Positions 1-12,027 are shown, counted from the stretch's first letter. The stretch is 64,000 nucleotides of DNA from Oncomelania hupensis (GCA_036898135.1 CM072512.1:8782984-8846983), one strand, 5' to 3'. The notes: generated by a model from the sequence alone, not told the origin. Program-made: numbers and translations.

Positions 1-135
1 TTGCTGTGGTTCAATCCACCTCCTGCGGTTTATTTTCCTGGATTTAATTTATTGTCTGTCTTTTCTGTCTGCCTGTCTGTCTGTCTTTCTTTGTTCTTTC
101 TTTCTTTGTTGATCTTTATTTTTTTCTTTCTCTGT

Positions 136-214
136 CATCATCATCAGCATCATCATCTTCTTCTTCTTCATCATCTTCATCATCGTCATCTTCATCATCA
201 TCATCACCATCATC

Positions 215-245
<31 letters not shown>

Positions 246-254
246 CCATCACCA
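136..254. repeat. CAT/CTT-rich microsatellite
   Basis: An imperfect array of CAT triplets with CTT, CGT and CAC interruptions. It translates as poly-His on one strand and poly-Met on the other, so the apparent reading frames across it are not genes. It is preceded by TCTG/TTCT pyrimidine-rich DNA. Confidence 0.95.
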
Positions 255-299
255 GGGCCGGACCTGCCCTAGAGGCCCAAGGGGCCCGGGCCCCTACCC

Positions 300-377
300 T
301 TTTTTGAAAAAAAAAAGAAAAAAAAAAGAAAGAAAAAAATGTGGGGGAAAAATATTAAAAAAAAGAAAAAGAAAACC

Positions 378-408
<31 letters not shown>

Positions 409-410
409 TA
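300..410. repeat. A-rich purine tract followed by (CA)n
   Basis: A run of A with scattered G, then a (CA)n array ending near 408. It has no coding potential. The flanking 410-840 stretch has nothing I can identify. Confidence 0.9.
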
Positions 411-849
411 AATAAAAACAAGTAATACAGAAACGAGAGTCTCTCTGCAGAAACAAACGAAAACATAAAATCAGTGGCAAACTATAGCACCAAAATTTTG
501 CAATTTACATGCTCAGATTGCACCAGATTGCACAATTTTTTCTCCCTTTTCAAAACATTTTCCGGGTGAGCATGCTTCCGGACCTCCCTAGCAAACTAGG
601 CGCTCGCGCCGAGCCGACGGCGCTTTGCGCTTTCACTACTACCCTAAAATATATTTGGGCCCCTACCCCTGAAAAACTTAGGTCCGGCCATGCATCATCG
701 TCATCGTCATTGTCGTCGGAAGGGCCCACTAACTCATCCAAAACGTGTACACCTCTCCTCCTATTCCCCTCCTACTAAGCACCAAAAAGAAAACACCCAA
801 AGGAATAATAGAAGCCACAAGACGGCCAATGCGTACAGTTACGTGGAGC

Positions 850-1008
850 TTATCCTTATCCGTATCCTATCCCGTAACTCGGAGGTCGTAAGGGCTCCAC
901 AGATGGTCGTTTAACCAGCGTACTCCATCTTTCCCTGTCCTCAGCAACCCTGATGGCTTCGCTCAGTGTCATTCTCGAATGTTGTCCCCCCACCTCTTTT
1001 TCGGTCTC
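850..1008 (-). mobile_element. GGATA-LINE, 3' end fragment
   Basis: On the minus strand this reads as the extreme C-terminus of a non-LTR retrotransposon reverse transcriptase (…KRWEDNIREWTGL… and …AEDRERW…VKRSSVVP-type text in better copies), followed by a short (GGATA)n tail seen here as TATCC at the left edge. It is heavily 5'-truncated, as expected for target-primed reverse transcription. The same family recurs at least ten times in the window. The clade (RTE-like or relative) is inferred from remembered C-terminal motifs and not tested. Confidence 0.85.
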
Positions 1009-1467
1009 GTGGAGCGACAGCGATCAAACCCGCTTTACCAATAACCCTGTTTTACCATCCTAGAATTAGAACCAGAGTCTTTATTGTTCCAATTTCAAAC
1101 AGCAAGCAAAATGGTTTCGCAGTGTACACGTACAGCAATCAATCAATTAATCGGTCAAATCAGTATTTCATTTATTGTCTGTTTACACATTCAGGTGATA
1201 TTAGACATTAATTATTAACAACAACAATATTTGATGTTTTGATGTTGTATATGTACGTATTGTGATTTATTAAATAAAAAAACAACAACAAAAAAAACAA
1301 CAACAACAATATCAATCAAATCACAAATAAGAAACTTTATAACAAAATGGAATGAAAGGGACAGAGGGATTTCACACTAAACTATAAAAGTCTACCAATA
1401 GGCGTATTTGCAATAATTTTCACAACTGCTGTCATCTGTCAATGATGTAATACCTCACCTAAAGGCT

Positions 1468-1686
1468 GTCCTAGTCATCAGGCACAGTGCAAGGAGGTAG
1501 AAGAAGAGGCAGACCGAAAAAGAGGTGGGAGGAAAATATTCGAGAATGGACTGGTTTGACACTGAGCGAAGCCAACAAGATTGTTGAGGACAGAGAAAGA
1601 TGGGGTACGCTGGTTAAACGATCATCTGTGGTGCCCCTACGACCTCCGAGTTACGGGATAGGATAGGATAAGATAGGATAGGGTAG
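1468..1686 (+). mobile_element. GGATA-LINE, 3' end fragment
   Basis: A plus-strand copy of the same LINE terminus. Residues like RKRGGRKIFENGLV-type shifted text show frame damage, while the nucleotide match to other copies is clear (…GAGAATGGACTGG… through …TTAAACGATCATCTGTGG…). It ends in degenerate GGATA repeats. With the minus copy at 850-1008 it forms a tail-outward inverted pair separated by about 460 bp. Confidence 0.85.
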
Positions 1687-1802
1687 AAAAGAATGTCCCT
1701 ATTCAGTCAAATGATGTCCTTGGTTTACGTACAGCAATCATAGACAATAACATTGACACAAGACAGTCAGCCTAGAATAAAGCATGCTATCAGTAAGAGC
1801 TT

Positions 1803-1940
1803 GTGGTCTGGGCGTCAGACCAATACGCTTCAAGGCTGCAGGTGAGCGCCTCGGGCAGCTTGAGTTAAATCCTGTACCAACCAGCGCCTTGAGCAACTCT
1901 TGAGCTTGGAAAAGCGCTCTATAACAACGATTGAATACAA
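1803..1940 (+). mobile_element. SINE-A, 3' part
   Basis: Matches the 3' half of the tRNA-headed SINE-A family: GCGCCTCGGGCAGCTTGAG, CAGCGCCTTGAGCAACTCTT and the terminal AAAGCGCTCTATAA. The tRNA-related head is missing, so the copy is 5'-truncated. The next 900 bp (1940-2850) are low-complexity A/T- and purine-rich DNA with no supported feature. Confidence 0.8.
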
Positions 1941-2850
1941 TAAAAAAAATTTAAGCCACAAGCCTCTAAATACACCAGTCCTACATTCAACCATTTGTCT
2001 CAAGCTGCTCCCCGTTGAACTAAAAATAAACTTGAACATTCAGCCTTTTCACCCACCCACCCCCTCTCCCCACCCCTCCTCGCACTCTTCCCACCCCCTA
2101 GAGGGTAGAGATTGCAGAACTGGGGCATAGAACAGAAATGATCCAGTATGAGGTATAAAATATACCAAAAATTGAAGGAATGGCGATCTTGGTAATGCAA
2201 GAAAGAAGAAAAAAGAACACAAAGAAAAAATGAGAGAGAGAAAAAAAAGAGAAAAAAATCAGTAAAATAAGCAAGGAAAAAAGAGATCCGGAGTAAGAAA
2301 AAGACAGAAAATGAAAAGAACGATATTAAAAAAAAATAAGTGAGAAAAAACAAATGAGCGAGAAAGAGATGACATGCGTCCTACCACTTAATGAAAAGGG
2401 GATCATATTCAAGAAATTTTGCCGCTTTTCCCGTTCCCATCTCCCAGACCTCCTCTTTAAATCTGTTCTGTTTTTCTTTTTCTTCTTCTCCCTTCTTCTC
2501 TTCTGTCGCTTTTGGATATTCTCGCCTCTTAAAGCGTTTGGAAATGAAATGAAGAGTTTTCTCCCTTTAGTGATTGGAATCTGGGAATCGACTGTCAGAA
2601 TGGCCAAACGGGAAAAAAAAAGCTAAATGAAATTTGTATTTGAATCTTGAGAAATGGCCAGAAAGAAACGAGTGAATCTGCTGAACTATTAAGAAAGGAA
2701 ATAGTTAATGTGAAAATGGTTATTTGAAGGTTTGTATGATCGTGTTTAATGTGGAGATCAAAACTAAAAGTTGAATAATTATGATCCCGATTTTTTTTCT
2801 CATTTTATTTATTTGTGTTTTTTTTTTCAAAATGCACTAGCATGACTTGC

Positions 2851-3006
2851 TAAACTAAACTAAACTAAACTAAACTAAACTAAACTTAACACGCACTATT
2901 GAACTTATCAAACTATTGAACTATTGAATTGATTATTGAACTATTGATTGCACTATTGAACTTATCAAACTATTGAACTATTGAACTTAACACGCACTAT
3001 TGAACT
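2851..3006. repeat. (TAAAC)n and ATTGAACT-type short tandem repeats
   Basis: Seven or so exact TAAAC units run directly into a degenerate array built from CTATTGAACT and TTATCAAACT words. There is no coding potential. Confidence 0.85.
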
Positions 3007-3499
3007 TTAGAAGTGTTAAACATAAAAAATAGAACCATTTTCATCGACTGATTTATAAGTAATAAGTAGGCTGGTCTGTTCAAAACACATTTTAATAAAA
3101 TTTAAGTTGTTACCGGTAAACTATCAACTGGGAGAAGTGGTTTGTAGTTCCAATTCGCATTGACCATTGATGCAGCGCAGTGGCTGCTCCGTTTACAGCA
3201 AGAAAGCAGAGATCAATTTTAACTATTTCTGGAACAGGTAAGTCTTTAGATAGGCGCGAAAGGAGGAGGCAGCGTCTGAGTGACGGACATTAAAAGGAAG
3301 GTGGGTCATTCCAGATGCAAGGAAGTTGGTAGCTGAAGAATTGCTGGCCTTATTTTGTTGTTCTGGCTAAAGGAATTCTACAGAATTTGGAATCTTTGAC
3401 TGGTAGTTTGGTGCTTGGACGGTGTCTTATAATATAGAAGAGATCAGACATACTGAGGACAATTGTTCGAAATAACATTGAAGCAAGAACGGGCAATCT

Positions 3500-3740
3500 T
3501 ATGTCCAACTCGAGAAGCAACAGGTAACCAATGAAGGGAGCAAAGGAGTATAACGTCACATGCTCAGATTTGTCTAGATTTGCAAACAAATCTCGCTGCA
3601 GAAGTTTGCACACGCTGAAGACATTTGTTTTAGGAGATTCTTGTGACAGCCAGCGAGAAGACTTCTGCACCAGTCCAGATTGGAAAGAACCAGAGAGCAG
3701 ACAAGTATTGTTGCTGCGTCTGTCGTTAAAGCCCTATCTT
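3500..3740. other. Unassigned, possible diverged repeat
   Basis: Reading frames of about 100-170 codons cross this stretch on both strands but lack any domain I recognise. The wording (…AAGCAACAGGTAACCAATGAAGG… then …GGAGTATAACGTCACATG…) resembles the repeated GGAAGCCAGTGGAG block near 57.8 kb, so it may be one or two old units of the same repeat. I do not call a gene. Confidence 0.3.
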
Positions 3741-3905
3741 AATGGGAAGGTCCTTGGAGGTTCGCGAACCTTTTTATTTAGAGGATCGCCGATCCAGAAC
3801 CTAAGTTCCCGAACCTTTTGTGTAAAAGGTTCAAAAATCTGTGTTCGAGATCTGAGAACCTCGAAAAAAAGGTTTGTGAACTTTATGAACATTCCAGTTT
3901 CTGAT
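3738..3905. repeat. GGTTC/GAACC-rich self-complementary repeat
   Basis: About 170 bp packed with GGTTC and GAACC words, including the perfect palindrome GGTTCGCGAACC, a TCCAGAACCTAAGTTCC segment and GATCTGAGAACC. The same vocabulary in the same order (TCCAGAACCTAGGTT…, GGGATCTGA[GA]AACC) appears in the two 750-bp direct repeats at 44.74-44.88 and 46.08-46.22 kb, so this is a third, diverged copy. Confidence 0.6.
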
Positions 3906-4767
3906 CTGTTGTGTAAGCGGACTTACAAAGCTGACCCTGAGAGAAAGGAGGTCCTAACATCTCTTCTAATTCTTACCACGGAAAGGTTCCGAGAAATCTC
4001 TCTGTACCTTCTTTCGGTTCGCCTGAGTGTTGCTCGACTTAGAATTTAGAAAGGGTGCTTGCACTAAAAATAGGAAAAGCCTGTGTGGGTAAAAAAAACC
4101 CCCCGTTTGTCAGAGGTAATCAGCTGGGTGGCTTCACGGAAGTATTTGCAATGGGCAAATCAGATCAGGCAGCAGGAAAAACAAGCAACACACTGTTTTA
4201 AGTTCTTGTCCTCCCTAACTTGTCATTGGCGTGTCTCTGAATTGTCTCCAACCTGTCTCCATCGACTCTTTCTTGCGTTGTTTCCAACCTGCCTCCATCG
4301 TCTCTTCCTTGTCTTGCCTCCTCCAACTTAGCTCTTCCGTGCGCTTAAATTGTCCTTAAGTTGTTTCTGACCTGTCACTACTTTTGCTTCTAACTTGTCC
4401 TTGACTTCATGTCCCTGGCAGGGGTTTAGGAATAACAGATTCTGTAAGCTAGCGCATGCGGGACTAATATCAGTTGGTCGTACGTTGATTCGGTGAGCGT
4501 TCACAATCAAGACAAGTTTGTTGTCTATTTGGTGGGCAGGAGGAGGTTACATAATAATAGCCACACCTCGTCAACTTATTTTTGAAAAAAAAAAAAAAAT
4601 TTTCGGTGGGAGGGCAGAGGTGAGGGGCGGGAAGGGGGACGGAAGGGGGGAAATGAGGGGTGAGGGGGCATACTCAGACCAAGATCTGCAAACAACCAGT
4701 CCAGATTCTAGATTCCAAATCAAAGAGCGTTAGCTCAACTCTTGGAGAATGGGGATACTTAAGAATA

Positions 4768-5359
4768 CATTACATTACATGGTTATTGCTTTAGGTCCAG
4801 CGGACTCTTCCGAGCCAAATCAGGACCAGAAAGGTGAAAGAGGACTCACCCTTGATCCGCATAAAAGATCTGCCGAAACAACCCTAGGCAATCTACCAGC
4901 CGGTCACTTTACAATAAAGACATCTTACGCAGTGGTCGCTGAGGCTATACTCTAATTTATCGAACCCCCGTTTACAAAAACAAAATAAAATACAAATATT
5001 ATTATACAATATCAACAAAACACATACATATAAAACGCCTACATTGCTAAATAATAACATCATAGGAAGCCCCAGTGACCATGTGGCAGAAAGCGTCCAA
5101 TATTCCCAAGCTGATCCAACAGACCTCATACACAAATGAGGAGTATTGTCCAGGAAGAGATTTTAAAAAAAAAGGTAGGTGACTGGTCTAGCGAAGAAGA
5201 AGATAGTATAGTAGATTGATAGAACAGAATAGGAATGAAAAAGAACACAGGAGAAAGACAGCGACAGTGGGAATTTAAAGCACTAAATTTTTAAAAAGTG
5301 GGGATACTATTTATACTGAAACCCTCGGCACCCCACAGGGGGTTGGGGGGGGGGGGGGA
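4768..5359 (-). mobile_element. E element, full-length copy 1
   Basis: A full-length, minus-strand member of the unnamed 570-590 bp E family. It begins at its 3' tail (TACATTACATTACATG) and ends in the 5' end CCCCACAGGGGGTTGGGG, here expanded to a poly-G run. It is flanked by an exact 11-bp direct repeat ACTTAAGAATA (4757-4767 and 5360-5370), a target-site duplication. It has no protein domain. The variable short tandem tail and TSD indicate LINE-machinery retroposition. Confidence 0.85.
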
Positions 5360-5763
5360 ACTTAAGAATAAGCCACGAAACAAACAGTTCACTCTTCTCA
5401 GTGTGTTCGCTCAAGGTCGCCACAAAACAAAAAAAAAATACCGAAACGGTCAAGAGCTATACGCTTTCGGCCTTTTTTTGTGTGGATTGTGTCATTCCTT
5501 CTTCCTGTGTTCATTTCCTTTCTCAGTCCGCACAGATAGTAAGAACGAAAGATGGAATACAGATGGAAACTGTCATGTAGGGGAGATAAATCAAGTAGGG
5601 AGAGAGGGAGACAGTTGAGCAAGTGAGTGTGTTTGTGTGTGTGGGTGTGCGTGTGGAGGCGTGAGTAGGCCAAGAAGTGTTGGAAGCGGGAGGGGAAGGA
5701 CCGAAGGAGAAAGATAAGTTTGAAGTAAAAAAATGGACGAAAGAAGTTTGTATCTTGTCCATC

Positions 5764-5846
5764 CACACTTTCCCCTTTAGTTATAAATATGAATGGGAAA
5801 ATACGGACACCCTTCCAAAGTTAGAATCGTCTGATTCGGTTTTCAA

Positions 5847-5881
<35 letters not shown>

Positions 5882-6030
5882 ACTACTCCAACCTATGTTC
5901 GTAGGCGAGAAGACAGGCAGATGTAGTCGAATATTCCCACACTTTCCTTTTCATTTTAAATGTTGGATTGGAAAACATGGACGTCCCTGATGAATTAGAA
6001 TCTGCTGATTCGGTCTTTTAAAAATCAAAA
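5764..6030. repeat. Two diverged units of a ~115-170 bp tandem repeat plus (AAAT)n
   Basis: ACACTTTCCCCTTTAGTT…TTAGAATCGTCTGATTCGGT (5766-5852) and CACACTTTCCTTTTCATT…TTAGAATCTGCTGATTCGGT (5938-6017) are clearly related. Between them lies an (AAAT)n array (about 5846-5880). Confidence 0.7.
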
Positions 6031-6058
6031 CTACACGAAACGTTTATCCGGGAACAAG

Positions 6059-6060
<2 letters not shown>

Positions 6061-6135
<75 letters not shown>

Positions 6136-6250
6136 TTCTTCTTCTTCTTCTTCTTCTTCTTCTTCTTCTTCTTCTTCTTCTTCTTCTTCGTCGTCGTCGT
6201 CGTCGTCGTTGTTGTTGTCATCTCTTCTTCTTCTTCTTCTTCTTCTTCTT
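6061..6250. repeat. (ATC)n-(TTC)n compound microsatellite
   Basis: About 24 ATC units, then about 18 TTC units, then TCG and TTG units and more TTC. The poly-Met/Asp and Lys/Glu frames across it are artefacts. Confidence 0.97.
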
Positions 6251-6357
6251 GTCTGATTGCTGTTCGTTGCTGTTCGTTTAACGTAGTGTGTTCTAAGGTG
6301 ATTCGAATTTTTACATCTCAAGGGAGACTAGAATCGTTAAGGTCCTGGAACAAGAAT

Positions 6358-6399
6358 TCGTCGTCGTCGTAGTCGTCATCATCATCATCCTCATCATCC

Positions 6400-6457
<58 letters not shown>

Positions 6458-6474
6458 CATCATCCTCATCATCC

Positions 6475-6529
<55 letters not shown>

Positions 6530-6582
6530 TATCTTCTTCTTCTTCTTCTTCTTCTTCTTCTTCTTCTTCTTCTTCTTTTCGC
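6358..6582. repeat. (ATC)n/(TCC)-(TTC)n compound microsatellite
   Basis: ATC array with regular TCC interruptions, ending in TTC units. It is close to the preceding array and has the same internal order (ATC then TTC), suggesting duplication or a shared seed. Confidence 0.97.
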
Positions 6583-6827
6583 GTACGAAAATTCAGTAGT
6601 GAATTGTGTAATTTCAGAAGGGACAGAGAAACTGAAGACTCAGTGTGCGGTTGGGACACCTTTTTATCTTTTCATTTTTTTTCTCTCTTCCTTATTGAAG
6701 TCTTGGATACACTTTATCTTTTCTTATAATTCCAGTATTCTGAGAACAGGCTGGAAACTGAAGACGACTGAACGAATATCGGGGCTTGGGATAAATATTA
6801 ATGTGATTTTTCGTTCAATTTTGTTTG

Positions 6828-6828
6828 G

Positions 6829-6875
<47 letters not shown>

Positions 6876-6910
6876 CTTCTTCTTCTTCTTCTTCTTCTTC
6901 TTCTTCTTCC
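6828..6910. repeat. (TTG)n-(TTC)n microsatellite
   Basis: About 16 TTG/TGT units followed by about 13 TTC units. The poly-Cys, poly-Val, poly-Gln and poly-Glu frames are artefacts. Confidence 0.97.
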
Positions 6911-7807
6911 AAAAGAAAAATCGAACACGAGGAAGCGAAAGTGGGAGGGAGCCAGGGACTATATATTTTACGGCCTGAAATGGAGTCTGTCTTACGTTCA
7001 TTTCTGCTCTCGCTATTCCCCTGCGATGTGCTTCCATCACGTTGCCAGACAGACCGCAATTTTTAATACTTCCAGAAACTTCCTTTCCCGCCAGCTCCCC
7101 CTACCCCCTATTCCCTTCCTCTTCCCTCTTATCTCCCCGTCCCTTACTCTTCAGTCCTGTCCGTTTTGCTTCACACCCATCCCCTGTCTCAATTGCCAAT
7201 AGGGAGTTACTTTACAGCCACCCTGTACGACATTCTTTCCGGCTCTTCCTCGGCCTGTTACTTTGTTTTAATTAACTTCCTTGATCTGCTCCTTCTACTC
7301 TTTCTACTTCCTCAGCCATTTACGTCTTAGTGTCATTGCCTTGGCTTGGGCAACGTTTAATAGTACATATCTTTTGCGCCTTCACTACAACTTCAACGGG
7401 GCTATAGCGCTATTCAAATATTGTATTTAGAAACCATCATCGTCTCTCTCCATCGTTGAATGTATAAGCCATTTATTTATTTATTTATTTAGTTATTTTA
7501 AATTTATTTCATTTCAAATTTATTTGTTCCTGCAGTAGATATCAGCCGTAGTGCGATAGCCGGTTGCTACAGAAAGGCGAAAAGTGGCGCCACCTACTGA
7601 AAAATATGCGCAAAAAGGGGAGGGAATCTGCAACAAACAGAATCTATATCCATTCTATCTCTCAGCTGCTATGATATGTCTTTTTGTTAGTTAGTTGTTT
7701 TTTTTCATTATGTTATTTTATTTATCTATTTATTGTTATAGGTAAGTTTGTGTTGCAGATCTCCCATCCCCTAAAAATGCTCAATTTTTCCCACACCCAC
7801 CCCACCC

Positions 7808-7809
7808 TA

Positions 7810-7842
<33 letters not shown>

Positions 7843-7867
7843 GTCTCTGTCTCTCTCTGTCTCTGTC

Positions 7868-7925
<58 letters not shown>

Positions 7926-7926
7926 T
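7808..7926. repeat. (CT)n with CTGT interruptions
   Basis: CTCTGT hexamer-like phase followed by a pure CT run. Nothing else is supported between 6910 and 8320 apart from T-rich sequence. Confidence 0.97.
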
Positions 7927-8321
7927 CTCTGTCTCACGGTCAGCACTGCGCACGCTCTTGTTTTTTCATTGCCCCGTATTTTGCAGATTATCGCCATCTG
8001 CTGTCCGTTCCCCAGCCCTTGCATGTCAGCTTGATTAATTTTTGGAATTTGTACATTTGACAGACCCATCCTCCTCCTCCTCTGGCTATCTGTCTGTCTA
8101 TCTGCCTGTCTGTCTGTCTCTCTGTCTCTCTCTGTCTGTCTTCACCAGAACGCCATGTCAAGGAAATTTATTTGTCAGTTATGATTTTTCCAGCACAACG
8201 AAACATAAAGAGATGCACAGAAACACAATGTTATTATTTTTTAAAAATATAATTTATTTCCACCTTTTTTTTCGATGTATTTATTGTTGTATTTATTTAT
8301 ATTTATATTTTGTAAATCTTT

Positions 8322-8590
8322 CTTAAATAGCGCTTTTCCACCTTAAGAACTGCTCAAGGCGCTGACCGATACTGGATCTAACTCAAACCGCACGCTTGCA
8401 GCCTTTGGGCGCATTGTGTGATGCCCAGACAACTGAGCTCAATCCTGGGCGACCGCGGACCTAGTGCTGGTGTAGCCGGAACCCACCCGTCTACGGGACA
8501 TGAGCGTCAGGATCTTCAGTCTTTGCGATGGAATTCCTCCGTGCAGAGACTAGACCTCGGTATATACTCTCATTCGAAGGAGTAGTTTCT
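8322..8590 (-). mobile_element. SINE-A, diverged minus copy
   Basis: Reads on the plus strand as the reverse of SINE-A: TAGCGCTTTTCCACC, GCTCAAGGCGCTGACCGATAC, GCAGCCTTTGGGCGCAT, GGGACATGAGCGTCAGGATC, then AGACTAGACCTCGG. The tRNA-like head is lost at the right edge. Confidence 0.85.
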
Positions 8591-8682
8591 GGTAACTGTC
8601 TGCAGACCAACAGTACTGCTTTTTTTTTTCTTTCTGCTAAGCCTTCTAGATAGTAAACCTAAGTTTGTTATGTATTTATTAC

Positions 8683-8683
<1 letters not shown>

Positions 8684-8774
<91 letters not shown>
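8684..8774. repeat. (AAT)n array, SINE-D tail
   Basis: About 30 AAT units lying immediately at the 3' end of the minus-strand SINE-D copy to the right (ATT on the element's strand). The array is best explained as an expanded SINE tail. Confidence 0.9.
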
Positions 8775-8775
<1 letters not shown>

Positions 8776-9135
8776 GATACGCTCTTTTCCCCAATTTACC
8801 AATCAGGCTGAAAACACGGCGATCTGCATGTTTCACCCACTCTCATACACAGCAGACACACTTCTACCACTCAAACATGTGCTGTAAAGGCAAGGGAGAT
8901 CGCTATTAGAAGACGGAAATGAACTCGAATTTTTTTTATTTTTGAAACTTTTTAGATTGACTGCTTCAAATACCATCATTGAAGGGAGTGAGGAAACCGG
9001 AGAACCCGGCGGAAACCCTCGGTGTCCTGAAAAGTCTCGTACACCTCAGTCACGCAGGTTCGTCCCACGCGGGGTTCGATCCCGCGACCTTCGGCATAGT
9101 AAACCAGCTCACTGTCTGAGGTACCAGGTCCCCCT
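8775..9135 (-). mobile_element. SINE-D, near full-length
   Basis: On the minus strand it starts with a tRNA-related head (…TTTACTATGCCGAAGG then GCGGGATCGAACCCCGCG, a good B box), continues through GAGGGTTTCCGCCGGG and a conserved GCAGTCAATCTA word, and ends next to (ATT)n. Related copies lie at 40.61, 47.65, 51.74, 54.6 and 62.2 kb, and a copy split by a DNA transposon lies at 12.03/17.83 kb. Confidence 0.8.
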
Positions 9136-9744
9136 TGTTAGGCCGTTCATTCCGCCACGATCTGCTCTTATATTTCCCGACCCATGTAGACTGCTATACC
9201 CTTCATTTACTCTGTCCGATGGTTCCCCCTCGTTCTTGCATTTACATCTTCCTGGAGCTTCTGCCATATAGGTTTGGGATATTTGTACTTGTGATTTACA
9301 TGCGAGGAGGCAAGAAGGAGGACAAATGTCCCCCGACGCCACAAAACGAATTCACCGAATACAGAACAAGCATGTCACATTCTGTATTCTCTGGCACGTC
9401 AGGTGCTTTTTGAGACGTACTGAAATTGTGTTTCACATTGTAACCTCTGCATCTGCGTGCTCTTGACAGCTAAAAGAACATACATGTATATTCAAGATCT
9501 GAATGTAATATCCTAATGTAAAAAAAATAAGAGAAAAAATACACACACAAATGTGCATGTAAGTAAGGCTTTTAGATATTTTAAGAAAGAAAAAGATAGA
9601 GAAGAAGTTCCATAAACTCGAACATCTGGTAGTAGGAAAATGACTTAAATCTTTCCTATCTTTCCCTAATAGTGCTATATCCAAGGTGCTACCATGTAAC
9701 TCCATCTCGTTGGAAACATGTTTATCTCCCTTGTTCATTCTAGC

Positions 9745-10055
9745 AACCACATTATTTTGAAATTGGAAAATGGAAGCATAGGTATTGTAAGAGACGCGTT
9801 AATTTAAACTGGAAAACAAAGCATGAGTATTCTAACAGATGCATACTTTATTTCAAAATGCGACAAGGAACATGCCTTAATCTTATGGACAGTCTTTCAA
9901 ACTTGGGAAACGAAACATATTTTTTAGTTAACAGACACAGTATTTCGCATTCGTATTAGCATTTCAAAAGGGTAGCTGTCTAAGCATGCTCATTGTACGA
10001 GACGCATCATTTTGAAAATGGCAGAACGATACATACTCGATTATGCTAACAGTTC
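9745..10055. repeat. ~50-bp degenerate tandem repeat, about six units
   Basis: Recurring core: A/T-rich TTATTTTGAAA, then a GGAAAAC-like word, an AGCATA-like word and a TATTCTAACAGAcGC-like word. Units begin near 9747, 9799, 9847, 9896, 9940 and 10008. Identity is low, so this is an old array. No coding potential is supported. Confidence 0.55.
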
Positions 10056-10993
10056 TCACGCGAGGAGACGACGAGGTCTGAGAGACAGATCAACAGTTAC
10101 ACCGTCTTGGCCACTTCTCGGGACCAAATCTCGCCCCATCTCGTCAATCCGAGATGATGATGTCACGTCCTTGATTTCCCATGATGCTGGGGCAGATTGG
10201 GCCGCGCTGTGACATGAGTTATGGGTTATGGAAATGAAACCAAAGCCGGTTGTCTGTAGCGCTGAGAAATCCAACATTATTTTCCCTCTACTTGCTGTTT
10301 GGCTGTCTCTGCGCTATCAAATGTCGTCCCTGTCAAATACGGTTGCAGCTATAGCGGCTGTCGTAGCACTCTGTTTCACCATACATTTATCACGGCATTC
10401 TTCTTTTTCATTGACCACTGCCGCCTTCATTCATAGCAGTGAAGTTTTAGTAGACTTCGGAGTTTACGTTGTAACCTAAATCACTGTGAAATATCGTCGC
10501 GTCCAGGTAAATCCCCCCACGGTTGCTACATCACTTTTGTGCCACTGAGTTATTATCCCATCATTGCAATATCTTGCGTACGTTTATCATTGTTCTACGA
10601 TGCATTGTTATTGATTTGTTTTGTTGTTATTGTTTCTGAATGGAGGGCTATGTCTTTACAATGGTATTGTATCTATTTATTGTGGCTAGGACATTTTGTT
10701 GACTTTAAAAGTCGAATTATCCTGTAAAAACACTGTCGTTGCATCCACTTTTCATAGCAGAAGGTTTCGAATTGTACAATACATACTATGATCGTTGCGA
10801 CAACATTTCACAGCATAAATTGTATGGTATCATACTTCTCTCTCTCGCTCGCTCAATATTGCGATGTATCGCTTAAAAACGTCACCGAACCACAACTAGC
10901 TTTTTTATTTTTTCTCTTTTCTTTTCCCGCTAGTGCAAGGAAGGCGGTAGCTAAGCAATAAAGGAAGAGAACCCTCCACTACACCATCCGCAC

Positions 10994-10996
<3 letters not shown>

Positions 10997-11060
<64 letters not shown>
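10997..11060. repeat. (CT)n microsatellite
   Basis: A pure CT run of about 31 units abutting the SINE-B copy; it has replaced that SINE's 5' end. The stretch 10056-10990 shows no feature I can support. Confidence 0.97.
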
Positions 11061-11063
<3 letters not shown>

Positions 11064-11310
11064 GGTAAGAGTGCTTGCCTGGCACACCGATGACCCAGGT
11101 TCGAATTCCGTGGTGGGAAAGATAAAAAGTGATCATTTTTCACTGTCCATCTTAGCAGTATGATTGCTCTGGTGGTTTGATGTCGATTTCTGGTGGTTTG
11201 ATGTCGATTTAGGTCCATATGATACCCCCTTTTCTCCTGGGTTGATTATGCACCCGGCTGCCGTATCCCCAATGGCGGTTGTAAGTATTAAACTTCAATA
11301 TTCAATCATT
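11061..11310 (+). mobile_element. SINE-B (tRNA-headed), copy 1
   Basis: Head: CAGTGGTAAGAGTGCTTGCC then CCAGGTTCGAATTCCG, matching tRNA A-box remnants and a B box (GGTTCGANTCC). Body: TTTTTCACTGTCCATCTTAG, CAGTATGATTGCTCTGGTGG and GGCTGCCGTATCCCCAATGG; it ends TATTAAACTTCAAT. A 22-bp segment (TGGTGGTTTGATGTCGATTT) is tandemly duplicated inside this copy. The same family occurs at 54.01 kb. Confidence 0.85.
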
Positions 11311-11692
11311 CTTTGTCTGTCTTTCTGTCTGTCTACATCACTGTTTGTCTTTCTGTTTTCGGTCTGTTTTTTTGTCTGTCTGCATGTATGTCTGTCTCTG
11401 TCTCTCTCTGTCTCTGTCTGTCTGTCTGTCTGTCTCTCAGTTTTCTCGTCTCTCACCGGGTCACTCCTCCTCCTTCTTCATGTTATATCCACTCTCTGCG
11501 CATTGTCATAACTATCAGACTGATTGCCAGCTCAAACAGAGAAACGCCTTAAACGGAAAACCATTTCGTACTCTGATCTATAATTATGGTTCCTGTTTGG
11601 GGAAATTGTCGCTCTTGTTTAAAATGTGACATTGTCATTTGCACCCTACAAAAACTCTGCCTTAGCTGTCAATCGGTACTTGCTTCATTTTA

Positions 11693-11937
11693 GGGCTGAC
11701 TTGGTAGCTCAGTTGGTAGTGCGCGAGTTTCCTAGGCCCCATTGTCGCGGACCCCATCACCCATCCTTAGCTCTCCCCTCCTCCCTCCCTCCCTCCCTCC
11801 CTCGTCTCTTATTCGTTAGCAAGTGTCTGATTTTATTTTGTATGAAGCCCGATGTTTAGAATGAATGCGGGAGTACTGCGCTTTGAACTGATATTGTTCA
11901 TTGGGAAAAAGCGCTATATAAATATCCTTATTATTAT
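11693..11937 (+). mobile_element. SINE-C (tRNA-headed), copy 1
   Basis: It opens with a textbook A box, TAGCTCAGTTGG. A C/T-rich middle (CTCCCTCC repeats) follows, then GCGCTTTGAACTGATATTG and the 3' end AAAGCGCTATATAAATATCC with a short ATT tail. The B box is degraded. The 3' half matches the copy at 30.9-31.2 kb. Confidence 0.75.
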
Positions 11938-12027
11938 TTTTTTAACAATTATTAATTTATGATTCTAGCGTTCCACCCTTCACCCCCCACTCCCTTTTCT
12001 CCCTGCCACCTACTACCTCCACTCCTC

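Noticed and set aside
1..411. 136-codon reading frame at the window start
   Set aside because: Made of TCTG/CTT/CAT simple repeats and a poly-A/CA tract.
850..1686. Twin-priming explanation for the inverted LINE pair
   Set aside because: Both arms carry the LINE 3' end and tail, whereas twin priming inverts only the 5' part; two separate insertions fit better.
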